From Kitasatospora sp. SolWspMP-SS2h (GTDB taxonomy: Bacteria; Actinomycetota; Actinomycetes; Streptomycetales; Streptomycetaceae): DNA of 64,000 bases. Made by a program: the position numbers and the translations under genes. The stretch spans positions 62,001-126,000 of the forward strand of contig NZ_QLLT01000011.1 in NCBI RefSeq assembly GCF_003259315.1. The letters are read 5' to 3'. Positions 50,424 to 58,933 of this stretch are shown here, one piece after another (position 1 is the stretch's first letter; every line of letters begins with the position of its first letter). The notes beneath the pieces are model-generated. The model ran no database searches and was not told where the DNA came from. It saw only the letters and a program-made list of their open reading frames with translations.

Positions 50424-51407
50424 GTGAGGATCTTCCACCGCGCACGGCACCGTCCGTCGGCGACCTGGCGGCAGACCACCGACCGTGCGTTCACCCTGAT
50501 CGGCGACGGCCGCTACGAGGACGCCGGGGCGCTGCTGGTGATGGCGGCGGACCTGGAACCGTGGCTGTCGGACTCCTGGTTCAACCTGGCCCTGCTGCAC
50601 AAGTTCCGCCGGGACTGGGAGCAGGCCCGCTCGGCCGGCCTGCGCGCCGTCGCCCTGCTCGACCGCCAGCACGGCGCCCCGGACTGGTGGAACCTCGGCA
50701 TCACCGCCACCGCCCTCCAGGACTGGCCGCTGGCCCGCCGGGCCTGGCAGGCGTACGGGCTGCGGCTGCCCGGCGGGCCCGCCCTGGACGGGCCGATCGA
50801 GCTGGACCTGGGCACCACCCCGGTGCGGCTGTCCCCGGACGGCGAGTCCGAGGTGGTCTGGGGCCGGCGGCTGGACCCGGCCCGGATCGAGGTGCTGTCC
50901 ATCCCGCTGCCGTCCTCCGGCCGCCGCTGGGGCGAGGTGGTGCTGCACGACGGCGCCCCGCACGGCGAGCGGGTCGCCGACGGCGTCGCCTACCCGGTCT
51001 TCGACGAGATCGAGCTGTGGGCGCCGTCCCCGGTGCCGACCTGGGTGGTGCTGCTCCAGGCCGCCACCGCCGCCGACCGGGACGCGCTGGAGAAGACGGT
51101 GGCCGACGCCGGGTACGCCGCCGAGGACTGGACCTCCTCGGTGCGGCTGCTGTGCCGCACCTGCTCGGAGTCCCGGATGGCCATCGACGACGGCCACACC
51201 GCCCACCACGACCCGCACGACGACGGCGACCCGCTGCACCCCGGCCACCTCAGCCACCTCAGCCAGGGCGCGGCCGGCGGCCCCTGGCAGGTCGAGCGCG
51301 AGTGCGGGATCGCCGCGCCCGCCGGCCTGGTCCGCTCCCTGCTGGAGCGCTGGGCCGCCGCCTCCCCCGTCACCCGCGCCTACCGGGACCTCGAAGAGGT
51401 CTGCTGA
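50424..51407 (+). CDS. tetratricopeptide-repeat protein
   Basis: 327 aa. Two to three N-terminal TPRs ([58 protein letters not shown]) precede a β-rich domain with [20 protein letters not shown] and a C-terminal part containing [25 protein letters not shown] and ERECGIAAP. The Cys/His-rich part may bind metal. Function unknown. The GTG at 50424 has AAGGGA six bases upstream. Confidence 0.78.
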   Translation: MRIFHRARHRPSATWRQTTDRAFTLIGDGRYEDAGALLVMAADLEPWLSDSWFNLALLHKFRRDWEQARSAGLRAVALLDRQHGAPDWWNLGITATALQDWPLARRAWQAYGLRLPGGPALDGPIELDLGTTPVRLSPDGESEVVWGRRLDPARIEVLSIPLPSSGRRWGEVVLHDGAPHGERVADGVAYPVFDEIELWAPSPVPTWVVLLQAATAADRDALEKTVADAGYAAEDWTSSVRLLCRTCSESRMAIDDGHTAHHDPHDDGDPLHPGHLSHLSQGAAGGPWQVERECGIAAPAGLVRSLLERWAAASPVTRAYRDLEEVC

Positions 51408-51510
51408 ACCCTGCCGCGCCCCGGGGGCCGGGAGGCGACCCCGCCCCGGACCGCGCCCCGTACCCTGGACCGGTACACCAGGCGGATGCGGACGAAAGCG
51501 GAACCGAGCG

Positions 51511-52149
51511 ATGGCCGAGCACCACGACCACGAGCACGAGCACGGACACGACCACGCGCACGAGGACACCGAGCCCCCGCGGGTGGTGGGCGAGGAACCC
51601 GACCTGACGAAGGGCACCGCCCGCCCGATCACCGTGGTCGGCAACCCGGTGCTGCACCGCGAGGTCAGGACCGTCACCGCCTTCGACGGCGAACTCTCCG
51701 CGCTGATCGACGACATGTTCCAGTCCATGTACGCGGCGGAGGGCGTCGGCCTGGCCGCCAACCAGATCGGCGTCGACCTGAAGGTCTTCGTCTACGACTG
51801 CCCCGACGACGAGGGCGTCCGGCACGTCGGCCACGTGGTCAACCCGGTCCTGGAGGAGCTGCCGGCCGGCCGCCGGGTGCTGGACGACGGCCAGGAGGGC
51901 TGCCTGTCCGTCCCCACCGCCTACCAGGAGCTGGCCCGCCCCGACCACGCGGCCGTCACCGGCCAGGACAAGGACGGCAACCCGGTCCGGGTCGAGGGCA
52001 CCGGCTTCTTCGCCCGCTGCCTCCAGCACGAGACCGACCACCTGTACGGCTACCTGTACATCGACCGCCTCTCCAAGCGCGACCGCAAGGACGCGCTGCG
52101 GCAGATGGCCGAGGGCACCCCCAAGTACGCCACCGTCCCGAACGACTGA
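51511..52149 (+). CDS. def: peptide deformylase with His-rich N-terminal tail
   Basis: 212 aa. PDF motifs [17 protein letters not shown] (Cys metal ligand) and QHETDHLYG (HExxH) are complete; it removes the formyl group from nascent proteins. The first 20 residues ([16 protein letters not shown]) alternate His with acidic residues and would chelate Zn, Ni or Fe. This tail is unusual for the enzyme. Peptide deformylase genes belong to the SigR regulon in S. coelicolor, but no GGAAT-N18-GTT motif was found in its 103-bp upstream gap. Confidence 0.95.
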   Translation: MAEHHDHEHEHGHDHAHEDTEPPRVVGEEPDLTKGTARPITVVGNPVLHREVRTVTAFDGELSALIDDMFQSMYAAEGVGLAANQIGVDLKVFVYDCPDDEGVRHVGHVVNPVLEELPAGRRVLDDGQEGCLSVPTAYQELARPDHAAVTGQDKDGNPVRVEGTGFFARCLQHETDHLYGYLYIDRLSKRDRKDALRQMAEGTPKYATVPND

Positions 52150-52169
52150 CGCCGCGGCGGGCACGCGCG

Positions 52170-52199
52170 GAGGGCCGCACCCCCGGGGGTGCGGCCCTC
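52170..52199. terminator. perfect 15-bp palindrome terminator between def and nrdB
   Basis: GAGGGCCGCACCCCC (52170-52184) is followed directly by its exact inverted complement (52185-52199). Placed between convergent genes, it can terminate both. Confidence 0.85.
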
Positions 52200-52219
52200 G
52201 TCGTCGGTGGCGGGGCGGC

Positions 52220-53239
52220 CTAGAAGTCGTCGTCGAAGGAGACCGAGCCCTCGACGGCCACCTGGTAGGCGGAGACCCGGCGTTCGAAGAAGTTGGTGAG
52301 CTCCTGGACGTTCTGGAGCTCCATGAATCCGAACGGGTTGGTGGAGCCGTAGCGGATCGGCAGGCCGAGGCGGGCCAGGCGCTGGTCGGCGACGGCCTGG
52401 AGGTACTCGCGCATCGACTCGGTGTTCATGCCGGGCAGGCCCTCGCCGCACAGGTCGCGGGCGAACTGGAGCTCGGCCTCGACGGCCTCCTCCAGCATCT
52501 CGGTGACCTGCTGCGCCATCTTGTCGTCGAAGAGGTCGGGCTCCTCCTCGCGGACGGTGTCGACCACCGACATCGCGAAGTCCATGTGCATCGACTCGTC
52601 GCGGAAGACCCAGTTGGTGCCGGTGGCCAGGCCGTGCAGCAGGCCGCGGCTGCGGAACCAGTACACGTAGGCGAAGGCGCCGTAGAAGAACAGGCCCTCG
52701 ACGCAGGCCGCGAAGCAGATCAGGTTGAGCAGGAAGGCCCGGCGGTCGTCCTTGGACTGCAACGAATCGATGTGGTCGACCGCGTTCATGTACGTGAAGC
52801 AGAACTGGGCCTTCTGCGCGATGGAGGGGATGTTCTCCACCGCCGCGAAGGCCGCGTTGCGGTCCTCCGGGTCGGGCAGGTAGGTGTCCAGCAGCGTCAG
52901 GTAGAACTGGACGTGCACGGCCTCCTCGAACAGCTGCCGCGACAGGTAGAGCCGGGCCTCGGGGGAGTTGATGTGCTTGTAGAGGCTCAGCACCACGTTG
53001 TTGGAGACGATCGAGTCGCCGGTGGCGAAGAACGCGACCAGCCGGCCGATCATGTGCCGCTCGCCCTCGGAGAGCTTGGCGAGGTCGGCGACGTCGGAGT
53101 GCAGGTCCACCTCCTCCACGGTCCAGGTGTTCTTGATCGCGTCCCGGTACCGGTCGTAGAACGACGGGTAGCGCATCGGACGCAGCGTCAGCTCGAAGCC
53201 CGGGTCGAGCAGCATCTTCTTCTGGTCTTCGGTGCTCAC
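52220..53239 (-). CDS. nrdB: class Ia ribonucleotide reductase β subunit
   Basis: 339 aa. Diiron ligands are readable in EEAVHVQFYLTLLDTYLP (ExxH) and RDESMHMDFAMSVV (ExxH), with the radical-Tyr region further on the same helix bundle. The C-terminal GSVSFDDDF is the tail that docks to NrdA. It supplies the radical for NDP reduction. The GTG start overlaps the nrdA stop (GTGA). No nrdS-like gene follows; def converges. Confidence 0.95.
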   Translation of the reverse strand: MSTEDQKKMLLDPGFELTLRPMRYPSFYDRYRDAIKNTWTVEEVDLHSDVADLAKLSEGERHMIGRLVAFFATGDSIVSNNVVLSLYKHINSPEARLYLSRQLFEEAVHVQFYLTLLDTYLPDPEDRNAAFAAVENIPSIAQKAQFCFTYMNAVDHIDSLQSKDDRRAFLLNLICFAACVEGLFFYGAFAYVYWFRSRGLLHGLATGTNWVFRDESMHMDFAMSVVDTVREEEPDLFDDKMAQQVTEMLEEAVEAELQFARDLCGEGLPGMNTESMREYLQAVADQRLARLGLPIRYGSTNPFGFMELQNVQELTNFFERRVSAYQVAVEGSVSFDDDF

Positions 53240-55650
53240 TGGCAGGCCTCGCAGGACTCGGGGTTCTCCAGCGAGCAGGCGATGGCGTCCTGTTCGGCCT
53301 GGGAGAGGGCGGGGGTCTGCACCGGCACGGGGGCGGCGGTGCGGGCGGCGCCGGACGCGGCCTGGGCGATCCGGGTGGCCGGGCGCGAGCGCAGGTAGTA
53401 GGTGGTCTTCAGACCGACCTTCCAGGCGTAGGAGTACATCGAGGAGAGCTTGCCGATGGTCGGCGCGGCCATGAACAGGTTCAGCGACTGGCTCTGGTCG
53501 ATGTACGGCTGCCGGGCGGCGGCCAGGTCGATCAGCGCGCGCTGCGGCAGCTCCCACGCCGTGCGGTACAGCGAACGGACCTCCTGCGGCAGCCAGTTGA
53601 ACTCCTGGATGGAGCCGTTGGCGTCGCGCAGCGCGTCCCGGGTCTGCTGGTCCCAGACGCCCAGCTCCTTGAGCTCGCGCACCAGGTACGGGTTGACCTG
53701 GAGGAACTCGCCGGACAGCGTCTCGCGCTTGAACAGGTTGGAGACCTGCGGCTCGATGCACTCGTACACGCCGGCGATGGACGCGATGGTCGCGGTCGGG
53801 GCGATCGCCAGCAGCAGCGAGTTGCGCAGGCCGACCTCGGCGATCCGGGCGCGCAGCGCCTCCCAGCGCCCGGTCCACTGCGGGTTCGCGCCGCCGAAGT
53901 GGTCGACGTGCAGCTGGCCGCGGGCGGCGCGGGTCTCGCCGTACGCCTCGTGGCGGCCGAACTTCTCGGCCAGGTCGGCGGAGCGCTCGTACGCGGTGAG
54001 CATGACGCGCTCGGCGATCAGGGTGGAGAGGGTCTTCGCCTCGGCGGAGTCGAAGTCGATCCGCAGCTGGAAGAAGACGTCCTGGAGGCCCATCACGCCC
54101 AGGCCGACCGGCCGCCAGCGGGAGTTGGACGTCCCGGCCTCGGTGGTCGGGTAGAAGTTGATGTCGATCACGCGGTCGAGGAAGGTCACCGCGGTGCGGA
54201 CGGTGGCGTCCAGCCGGTCCCAGTCCATCGCGCTCGCGAGGTCGGCGGCGGTGGCGCCGGGGGCGACGTGCGCGCCCAGGTTGACCGAGCCGAGGTTGCA
54301 GACCGCGGTCTCGGAGTCGTCGGTGACCTCCAGGATCTCGGTGCACAGGTTCGAGGAGTGCACCGTGCGGCCGGGCAGCGCGGTCTGGTTGGCGGCCCGG
54401 TTGGAGGCGTCCTTGAAGGTCATCCAGCCGTTGCCGGTCTGCGCCAGGGTGCGCATCATCCGGGCGTACAGGGTCTGCGCGGGGATGGTGCGCACGGCCT
54501 TGCCGGCCAGCTCGGCCTTGACGTACGCCTCGTCGAACTCGGCGCCCCACAGGTCGACCAGCTCCGGCACGTCGGCCGGGGAGAACAGCGACCAGTCGGC
54601 GTCGGCGTTGACCCGGCGCATGAACTCGTCCGGGATCCAGTGCGCCAGGTTCAGGTTGTGGGTGCGCCGGGCCTCCTCGCCGGTGTTGTCGCGGAGCTCC
54701 AGGAACTCCTCGATGTCGGCGTGCCAGGTCTCCAGGTACACGCAGGCCGCGCCCTTGCGCCGGCCGCCCTGGTTGACCGCCGCCACGGAGGAGTCCAGGG
54801 TGCGCAGGAACGGCACGATGCCGTTGGACTGGCCGTTGGTGCCGCGGATCAGCGAGCCGCGCGAGCGGATGCGCGAGTAGGACAGGCCGATGCCGCCGGC
54901 GTGCTTGGAGAGCCGGGCGATCTGCGCGTACCGGTTGTAGATCGAGTCCAGGTTGTCCAGCGGCGAGTCCAGCAGGTAGCAGGAGGACATCTGCGGGTGC
55001 CGGGTGCCGGAGTTGAACAGCGTCGGGGAGCTGGTCAGGTACTCCAGCCGGCTCATCAGGGTGTACAGCTCGGCGACCTCGCGCACCGACTCCTCGGTGG
55101 TGCCGACCGCCAGGCCCGCCGCCACCCGCAGCAGGAAGTGCTGCGGGGTCTCGACCACCTTGCGGGTGATCGGGTGGCGCAGCAGGTAGCGGGACTGGAC
55201 GGTGCGCAGGCCGAAGTACTCGAAGCGGTCGTCGCCCGCCTCGTCGACCAGCGAGTCGAACAGGCCGGCGTGCTCGGCCACGAACGCGGCGGTGGCGTCG
55301 CCGATCAGGCCCTCGGCGTGGCCCGCGGCCACCGAGGAGGAGAACGAGGTGACGCCCTGGGTGGCGGCCTCGTCGCGGATCTCCAGCGCCAGCAGGCGGG
55401 CGGCCAGCTTCGAGTACTGCGGGTCCTCGGCGATCATCGACGCGGCGGCCTCCACGGCCAGCCCGCGCAGCTCGGCGAAGTCCGAGCCGGCGTGGCGGCC
55501 GCGCAGCGCGGCGGCGGCGACGTGGCCGGGGTCCACCTGGGGGAGGTCGGTGCTGCGGTCGGTGAGCAGCCGGAGCAGCGCCGCACCGGGATCGGTGAAG
55601 GCGTCGGCGGATCCCTGGGACGGCAGGGTGACTGAGGCGGCGACGGTCAA
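53236..55650 (-). CDS. nrdA: class Ia ribonucleotide reductase α subunit
   Basis: 804 aa from a TTG at 55650 (AGGAGAGAG upstream). Substrate-site motifs SSPTLFNSGT, SSCYLLDSPLDNLD, GGIGLSYSRIR and SNLCTEI (NxCxE, catalytic Cys and Glu) plus VGLGVMGLQD are present; the C-terminus has SCEAC, the redox pair reduced by thioredoxin. It makes deoxynucleotides with NrdB. Expression is under NrdR-like boxes and a cobalamin riboswitch (separate entries): in B12-rich cells a class II enzyme elsewhere would take over. Confidence 0.95.
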   Translation of the reverse strand: MTVAASVTLPSQGSADAFTDPGAALLRLLTDRSTDLPQVDPGHVAAAALRGRHAGSDFAELRGLAVEAAASMIAEDPQYSKLAARLLALEIRDEAATQGVTSFSSSVAAGHAEGLIGDATAAFVAEHAGLFDSLVDEAGDDRFEYFGLRTVQSRYLLRHPITRKVVETPQHFLLRVAAGLAVGTTEESVREVAELYTLMSRLEYLTSSPTLFNSGTRHPQMSSCYLLDSPLDNLDSIYNRYAQIARLSKHAGGIGLSYSRIRSRGSLIRGTNGQSNGIVPFLRTLDSSVAAVNQGGRRKGAACVYLETWHADIEEFLELRDNTGEEARRTHNLNLAHWIPDEFMRRVNADADWSLFSPADVPELVDLWGAEFDEAYVKAELAGKAVRTIPAQTLYARMMRTLAQTGNGWMTFKDASNRAANQTALPGRTVHSSNLCTEILEVTDDSETAVCNLGSVNLGAHVAPGATAADLASAMDWDRLDATVRTAVTFLDRVIDINFYPTTEAGTSNSRWRPVGLGVMGLQDVFFQLRIDFDSAEAKTLSTLIAERVMLTAYERSADLAEKFGRHEAYGETRAARGQLHVDHFGGANPQWTGRWEALRARIAEVGLRNSLLLAIAPTATIASIAGVYECIEPQVSNLFKRETLSGEFLQVNPYLVRELKELGVWDQQTRDALRDANGSIQEFNWLPQEVRSLYRTAWELPQRALIDLAAARQPYIDQSQSLNLFMAAPTIGKLSSMYSYAWKVGLKTTYYLRSRPATRIAQAASGAARTAAPVPVQTPALSQAEQDAIACSLENPESCEACQ

Positions 55651-55733
55651 GGCGCACTCTCTCCTGTGGCGGCGGACGTGGCTCGGGTTGTCCGGCACCG
55701 CACGCGGCCAGGGGAGGGCGGCACGGAGGAACG

Positions 55734-55745
55734 GGAACGCGTTCC
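55734..55745. repeat. 12-bp palindrome in the nrd leader
   Basis: GGAACGCGTTCC is a perfect palindrome located 84 bases upstream of the nrdA start, between riboswitch core and ribosome site. It may belong to the riboswitch expression platform. Confidence 0.4.
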
Positions 55746-55794
55746 GGCGCGCGAAGACCACCCCCGGTCCGCCCGCGAGACCGGACGGCAAAGC

Positions 55795-55936
55795 TGTGCT
55801 GCATGGCGTCTGCGGGGATGCCGTGTCGCACACCGTCGGCAGGTCCTCGGACTGCGCGGGCGTCGCAGCAACCCGCTCACCGTTGCGGGGCAGTCCCGGA
55901 TTCGCACCGGATTCCCCTGCGTCGACAGCGAGAGTG
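55795..55936 (-). promoter_or_regulatory. cobalamin (B12) riboswitch upstream of nrdAB
   Basis: On the minus strand the conserved core GGGAATCCGGTGCGAATC followed by GGACTGCCCCGCAACGGTGA (55916-55877) and the B12 box CCGAGGACCTGCCGACGG (55850-55833) match the cobalamin aptamer. Adenosylcobalamin binding is known to switch off class I nrd in streptomycetes. The exact ends of the element are estimated. Confidence 0.93.
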
Positions 55937-55983
55937 AGCATACATGTTGTGGTGGCTGGAACTGGAAGCACCAGATGTAGTAG
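55937..55983 (-). promoter_or_regulatory. nrdA promoter with paired NrdR-like boxes
   Basis: On the minus strand, CTACTACATCTGGTGC (55983-55968) and CCACAACATGTATGCT (55952-55937) fit the NrdR consensus ACACWATATMTWGTGT partly (first box better) and are spaced 31 bp centre to centre, the three-turn spacing of NrdR pairs. A -10 TATGCT (55942-55937) lies within the second box. Confidence 0.6.
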
Positions 55984-56017
55984 CGCGTGTCGCGTCGGCG
56001 GTGCCGCGCGTAGACAA

Positions 56018-56113
56018 CGAAACCGTCCGCGAACCGTCCACGAACCGTCCGCGAACCGCGCACCGCCCGCCCGTGGAACCGCCCGCGGAACCGCCCGTGG
56101 AACCGCCCGCGGA
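56018..56113. repeat. two adjacent minisatellites (11 bp and 12 bp)
   Basis: About four copies of an 11-bp unit (GAACCGTCCRC) from ~56018 to 56061, then about three copies of a 12-bp unit (GAACCGCCCGYG) ~56076-56113. They share the GAACCG start, so one may derive from the other. They lie between the nrdA promoter and the GNAT stop. Confidence 0.8.
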
Positions 56114-56149
56114 CGGCTTCGGGGCCCGGCCCGGGCCCCGGGCCCGCGC

Positions 56150-56644
56150 TCAGAACCGCGTCGTGTAGACCCACAGGTCCGTGCCGGGCGCCGCCGACCA
56201 GTCCCGCGCGGGGCTGCGGACGAAGCCCAGCGCGTCGTAGATCCGGTGCGCGGCGGTCATCGCCGGCCGGGTGGAGAACGCCATCCCGGCCAGCCCCAGT
56301 TCCCGGCTGCGGGCGATCGAGGCCCGCACCAGGGCCCGGCCGACGCCGCGCCCGCGGGCCGCCGCGCCGACCGCGAGCATCCGGATCTCGCCCTCGTCGG
56401 GGTGCGCGACGTCCGCCCACGCGGTGCCGCCGGGCGCGAAGGTCACGCAGCCGAGCACCGCCCCGCCGCCGTCGACGGCGACCAGGAGTTCGGCCTCCCG
56501 GCTGCGGCGGGCGGCGTCGCGGAGGAGTGCGGCGTACGGGGAGTCGGGGCGGGTGTGGCCGTCGCCGACGAAGGCTTCGACGCTGACCTCCCCGGCTCCG
56601 GCGAGGTCGCGGTCGAGGGCGCGGCGGACGGTCGGGGAGCGCAT
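56150..56644 (-). CDS. GNAT family N-acetyltransferase
   Basis: 164 aa. Motif A GEIRMLAVGAAARGRGVGRAL (V-x-x-x-x-R-G-x-G-x-A/G) binds acetyl-CoA; motif B AHRIYDALGFVRSP follows, and the N-terminal half has ELLVAVDGGGAVLGCVTF. Acceptor unknown. ATG at 56644. Confidence 0.88.
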   Translation of the reverse strand: MRSPTVRRALDRDLAGAGEVSVEAFVGDGHTRPDSPYAALLRDAARRSREAELLVAVDGGGAVLGCVTFAPGGTAWADVAHPDEGEIRMLAVGAAARGRGVGRALVRASIARSRELGLAGMAFSTRPAMTAAHRIYDALGFVRSPARDWSAAPGTDLWVYTTRF

Positions 56645-56826
56645 CCGGACAGTGTGCCGGACGGCCGGCGGCGCGGGTCGGCCAGGTCCGGGTCGAACGG
56701 GTAGCCGCCCGGCCGGTGCACGTCGTCGCGGCCGTGCCGGCCGTTGCGGTCCAGGTCGCGGCCGACCAGGACGCCGAGGAGTCCGAAACTGCCGAGGAGG
56801 CCCAGCAGGGCGAGTGCGGTGGTCAT
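56443..56826 (-). CDS. possible small membrane protein overlapping the GNAT gene
   Basis: From ATG 56826 the frame starts with a TM (TALALLGLLGSFGLLGVLVG) and a polar segment RDLDRNGRHGRDDVHRPGGY and FDPDLADPRRRP. The first ~55 codons look gene-like, but the frame then runs 200 bp into the GNAT gene with low-complexity sequence. The true product may be shorter through an undetected error, or the frame may not be real. Confidence 0.3.
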   Translation of the reverse strand: MTTALALLGLLGSFGLLGVLVGRDLDRNGRHGRDDVHRPGGYPFDPDLADPRRRPSGTLSGCAPRPSAAPSTATSPEPGRSASKPSSATATPAPTPRTPHSSATPPAAAGRPNSWSPSTAAGRCSAA

Positions 56827-56860
56827 GCCTCCACTGTCCGCGCCCGGCCGCGGCCGGACG

Positions 56861-56907
56861 AGTGGCAGGAACGCACCATTGCCACGAAATCCTGCCACTG
56901 CCATGCT
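56861..56907 (+). promoter_or_regulatory. operator and leaderless promoter of the GlxA-type gene
   Basis: AGTGGCAGGA (56861-56870) and TCCTGCCACT (56890-56899) are perfect inverted 10-bp arms. TTGCCA (56879-56884) and CATGCT (56902-56907), 17 bp apart, form a promoter whose -35 lies between the arms, and the ATG (56914) is seven bases after -10. Autoregulation is likely. Confidence 0.65.
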
Positions 56908-56913
56908 GGCGGG

Positions 56914-57900
56914 ATGCGGAAGCTGGAGAACGTCGCCGTCGTGGTGCTGGAGGAGGTCCACCCCTTCGAACTGGGGGTGGCCTGCGAGGTGTTCGGCCTG
57001 GACCGGAGCGAGAGCGGCCTGCCGGTCTACGACTTCGCCCTGGCCGGCGACCGCCCCGGCCCGATGCGCACCCACTCCGGCTTCACCGTCGACGTCCCGC
57101 ACGGCCCCGAACGGATCGCCGAGGCCGACCTGGTGATCGCCACCGCCACCGGCATCCGCGCGCACTACCCCGAGGAGGTCTGCGCGGCGCTGCGGGCCGC
57201 CCACGACCGCGGCGCCCACCTGCTGTCGATCTGCTCCGGCAGCTTCCTGCTCGGCGCGGCCGGCCTGCTCGACGGCCGCCGCTGCACCACCCACTGGCGC
57301 TACGCCGACCTGATGGCCGAGCGCTTCCCGCTGACCACCGTCGAACCCGGCGTGCTGTACGTGGACGACCACCCGGTGATCACCTCGGCCGGCACCGCCG
57401 CGGGCATCGACGCCTGCCTGCACCTGGTCCGCAAGGTGCAGGGCGCCGAGGTGGCCCGGGCGATCGCCCGCCGGATGGTGGTCGCCCCGCACCGGGACGG
57501 CGGCCAGGCCCAGTTCATCAGCCGGCCGGTGCCCGAGGGCGGCGGCGAGTCGCTGGCCGGGGTGCTGGAGTGGATGCGCCGCCACCTCGACCGGGAGACC
57601 GGCGTCGACCAGCTCGCCCGGCTCGCCCACATGTCGCCGCGCACCTTCGCCCGCCGCTTCCGGGAGGAGACCGGCACCACCCCGCACCGCTGGCTGACCG
57701 GCCAGCGGGTGCTGCTCGCGCAGCACCTGCTGGAGTCCACCGGCGAGAGCGTGGACGCCATCGCCACCCGCTGCGGCTTCGGCAACGCCGCCACCCTGCG
57801 GCACCACTTCGGCCGCCGCCTCGGCACCACCCCGCAGGCCTACCGCCGGGCCTTCGGCGGCCCGCGCCGCACCGCCGGGCCGCAGTACCAGGACGCCTGA
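56914..57900 (+). CDS. GlxA-family regulator (DJ-1/PfpI domain plus AraC HTH)
   Basis: 328 aa. The N-terminal DJ-1/PfpI-like domain has VAVVVLEEVHPFELGVACEV, DLVIATATG and LLSICSGSFLLGAAGLLDG with the nucleophile-elbow Cys. The C-terminal AraC domain has two HTHs: VDQLARLAHMSPRTFARRF and VDAIATRCGFGNAATLRHHF plus GTTPQAYRRAF. Such proteins control diverse catabolic genes; the target here is probably itself and a divergent or distant gene. Leaderless start. Confidence 0.9.
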   Translation: MRKLENVAVVVLEEVHPFELGVACEVFGLDRSESGLPVYDFALAGDRPGPMRTHSGFTVDVPHGPERIAEADLVIATATGIRAHYPEEVCAALRAAHDRGAHLLSICSGSFLLGAAGLLDGRRCTTHWRYADLMAERFPLTTVEPGVLYVDDHPVITSAGTAAGIDACLHLVRKVQGAEVARAIARRMVVAPHRDGGQAQFISRPVPEGGGESLAGVLEWMRRHLDRETGVDQLARLAHMSPRTFARRFREETGTTPHRWLTGQRVLLAQHLLESTGESVDAIATRCGFGNAATLRHHFGRRLGTTPQAYRRAFGGPRRTAGPQYQDA

Positions 57901-58010
57901 CCGGGGCGCGGCGGGGGAGCCGGAACGCGGGACGGGACGGGGTCGGGCTCCCGTGACGCCGGGCGGCGGCGGCAGGGCGCCCGGGCCCGGGGTGGCGGCG
58001 GGGGCCGCGG

Positions 58011-58769
58011 TCAGGTCGAGAGGTGGTCGGTGCGGTTCCAGCCGGCCGGGCGCAGCCGTCCCCCCTCGGACCGCCACGTGCTGGTCGAGCAGTTCGCCAC
58101 CGGGGGCAGCGCCAGCAGCTCCCGCTCGGTCGGCCGGTCCAGGACGTGGCGCAGCATCAGCACCGTGCAGTCGTGCGCCACCACCAGCACCGGCCGGCCG
58201 GCCTCCTCCGCGCACAGGTCGCGCAGCAGGTCGCGGACCCGCAGGGCCACGTCCAGCCAGGACTCGCCGCCCGGCGGGCGGTAGTACAGCTCGCCCATCC
58301 GCCGCCGCCGGGCCGCCTCCGCGGGGTGGTCGCGTTCGATCGCGGCCTTGGTGAGCATCTCCAGCACGCCCAGCTCGCGGTCCCGCAGCCGCTCGTCGTA
58401 ACGCACCGCCAGCCCCACCTGGACGGCTCCCAGCCCGGACGCCTGGGCCAGCGCGATCCGGGCGGTCTCGGCGGTGCGCACGTACGGGGAGCACCACACC
58501 GAGCGCGGCCGGTCGGCGGGCGGCAGTTCGGCCCACCAGCGGCCCAGGTCGCGGGCCTGGTCCTGGCCGTGCAGGGAGAGCGGGATGTCGGCGTCCCGGC
58601 AGGTGATCGGGACGGAGAGCGCGCCGCTGGCGTCCGCGTGCCGGAACTCCACGTTGGCGGTGGACTCGCCGTGCCGGGTGGCGACCAGGACCGAGGGCAG
58701 TCTCGGTCCGGCGTCCGGCGGCTGCGCCTCCGGACGGTGCCCGTTGCGTACCGTGGTGAGGTCGGTCAT
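58011..58769 (-). CDS. histidine phosphatase family protein
   Basis: 252 aa from ATG 58769 (GGGGAG upstream). Catalytic VLVATRHGESTAN (RHG), WCSPYVRTAETARIAL, Glu region ERLRDRELGVLEML and VLVVAHDCTVLMLRHVL (second His). Phosphoglycerate mutase fold; substrate unknown. The insert SVPITCRDADIPLSLHG and tail are as in actinobacterial relatives. Confidence 0.87.
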   Translation of the reverse strand: MTDLTTVRNGHRPEAQPPDAGPRLPSVLVATRHGESTANVEFRHADASGALSVPITCRDADIPLSLHGQDQARDLGRWWAELPPADRPRSVWCSPYVRTAETARIALAQASGLGAVQVGLAVRYDERLRDRELGVLEMLTKAAIERDHPAEAARRRRMGELYYRPPGGESWLDVALRVRDLLRDLCAEEAGRPVLVVAHDCTVLMLRHVLDRPTERELLALPPVANCSTSTWRSEGGRLRPAGWNRTDHLST

Positions 58770-58933
58770 GGCGGTGGCTCCCCGTGGTCGGTGGCGCGGA
58801 CGGGTGGACCCGTCCCCCGGTCCCTCCGGGGAGCGGGCGGTCATCACAGATGGTCGCGCCGTCACCCCAGTGTCGATCGGGGGGACGGCGCGACCACAGG
58901 GCGCATGGCGCGGCTATGCGCGCCCCCGGTGCG

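Noticed and set aside
51408..51510. SigR promoter in front of def
   Set aside because: Expected from S. coelicolor, but no GGAAT-N18-GTT pattern is present in the gap; control could lie further upstream.
52220..55831. One 1203-codon frame covering nrdB and extending over nrdA
   Set aside because: Only the last third (NrdB) is real; the rest is the wrong frame of nrdA. A fused NrdA-NrdB protein is not supported because NrdA reads in another frame and ends with its own stop at 53236.
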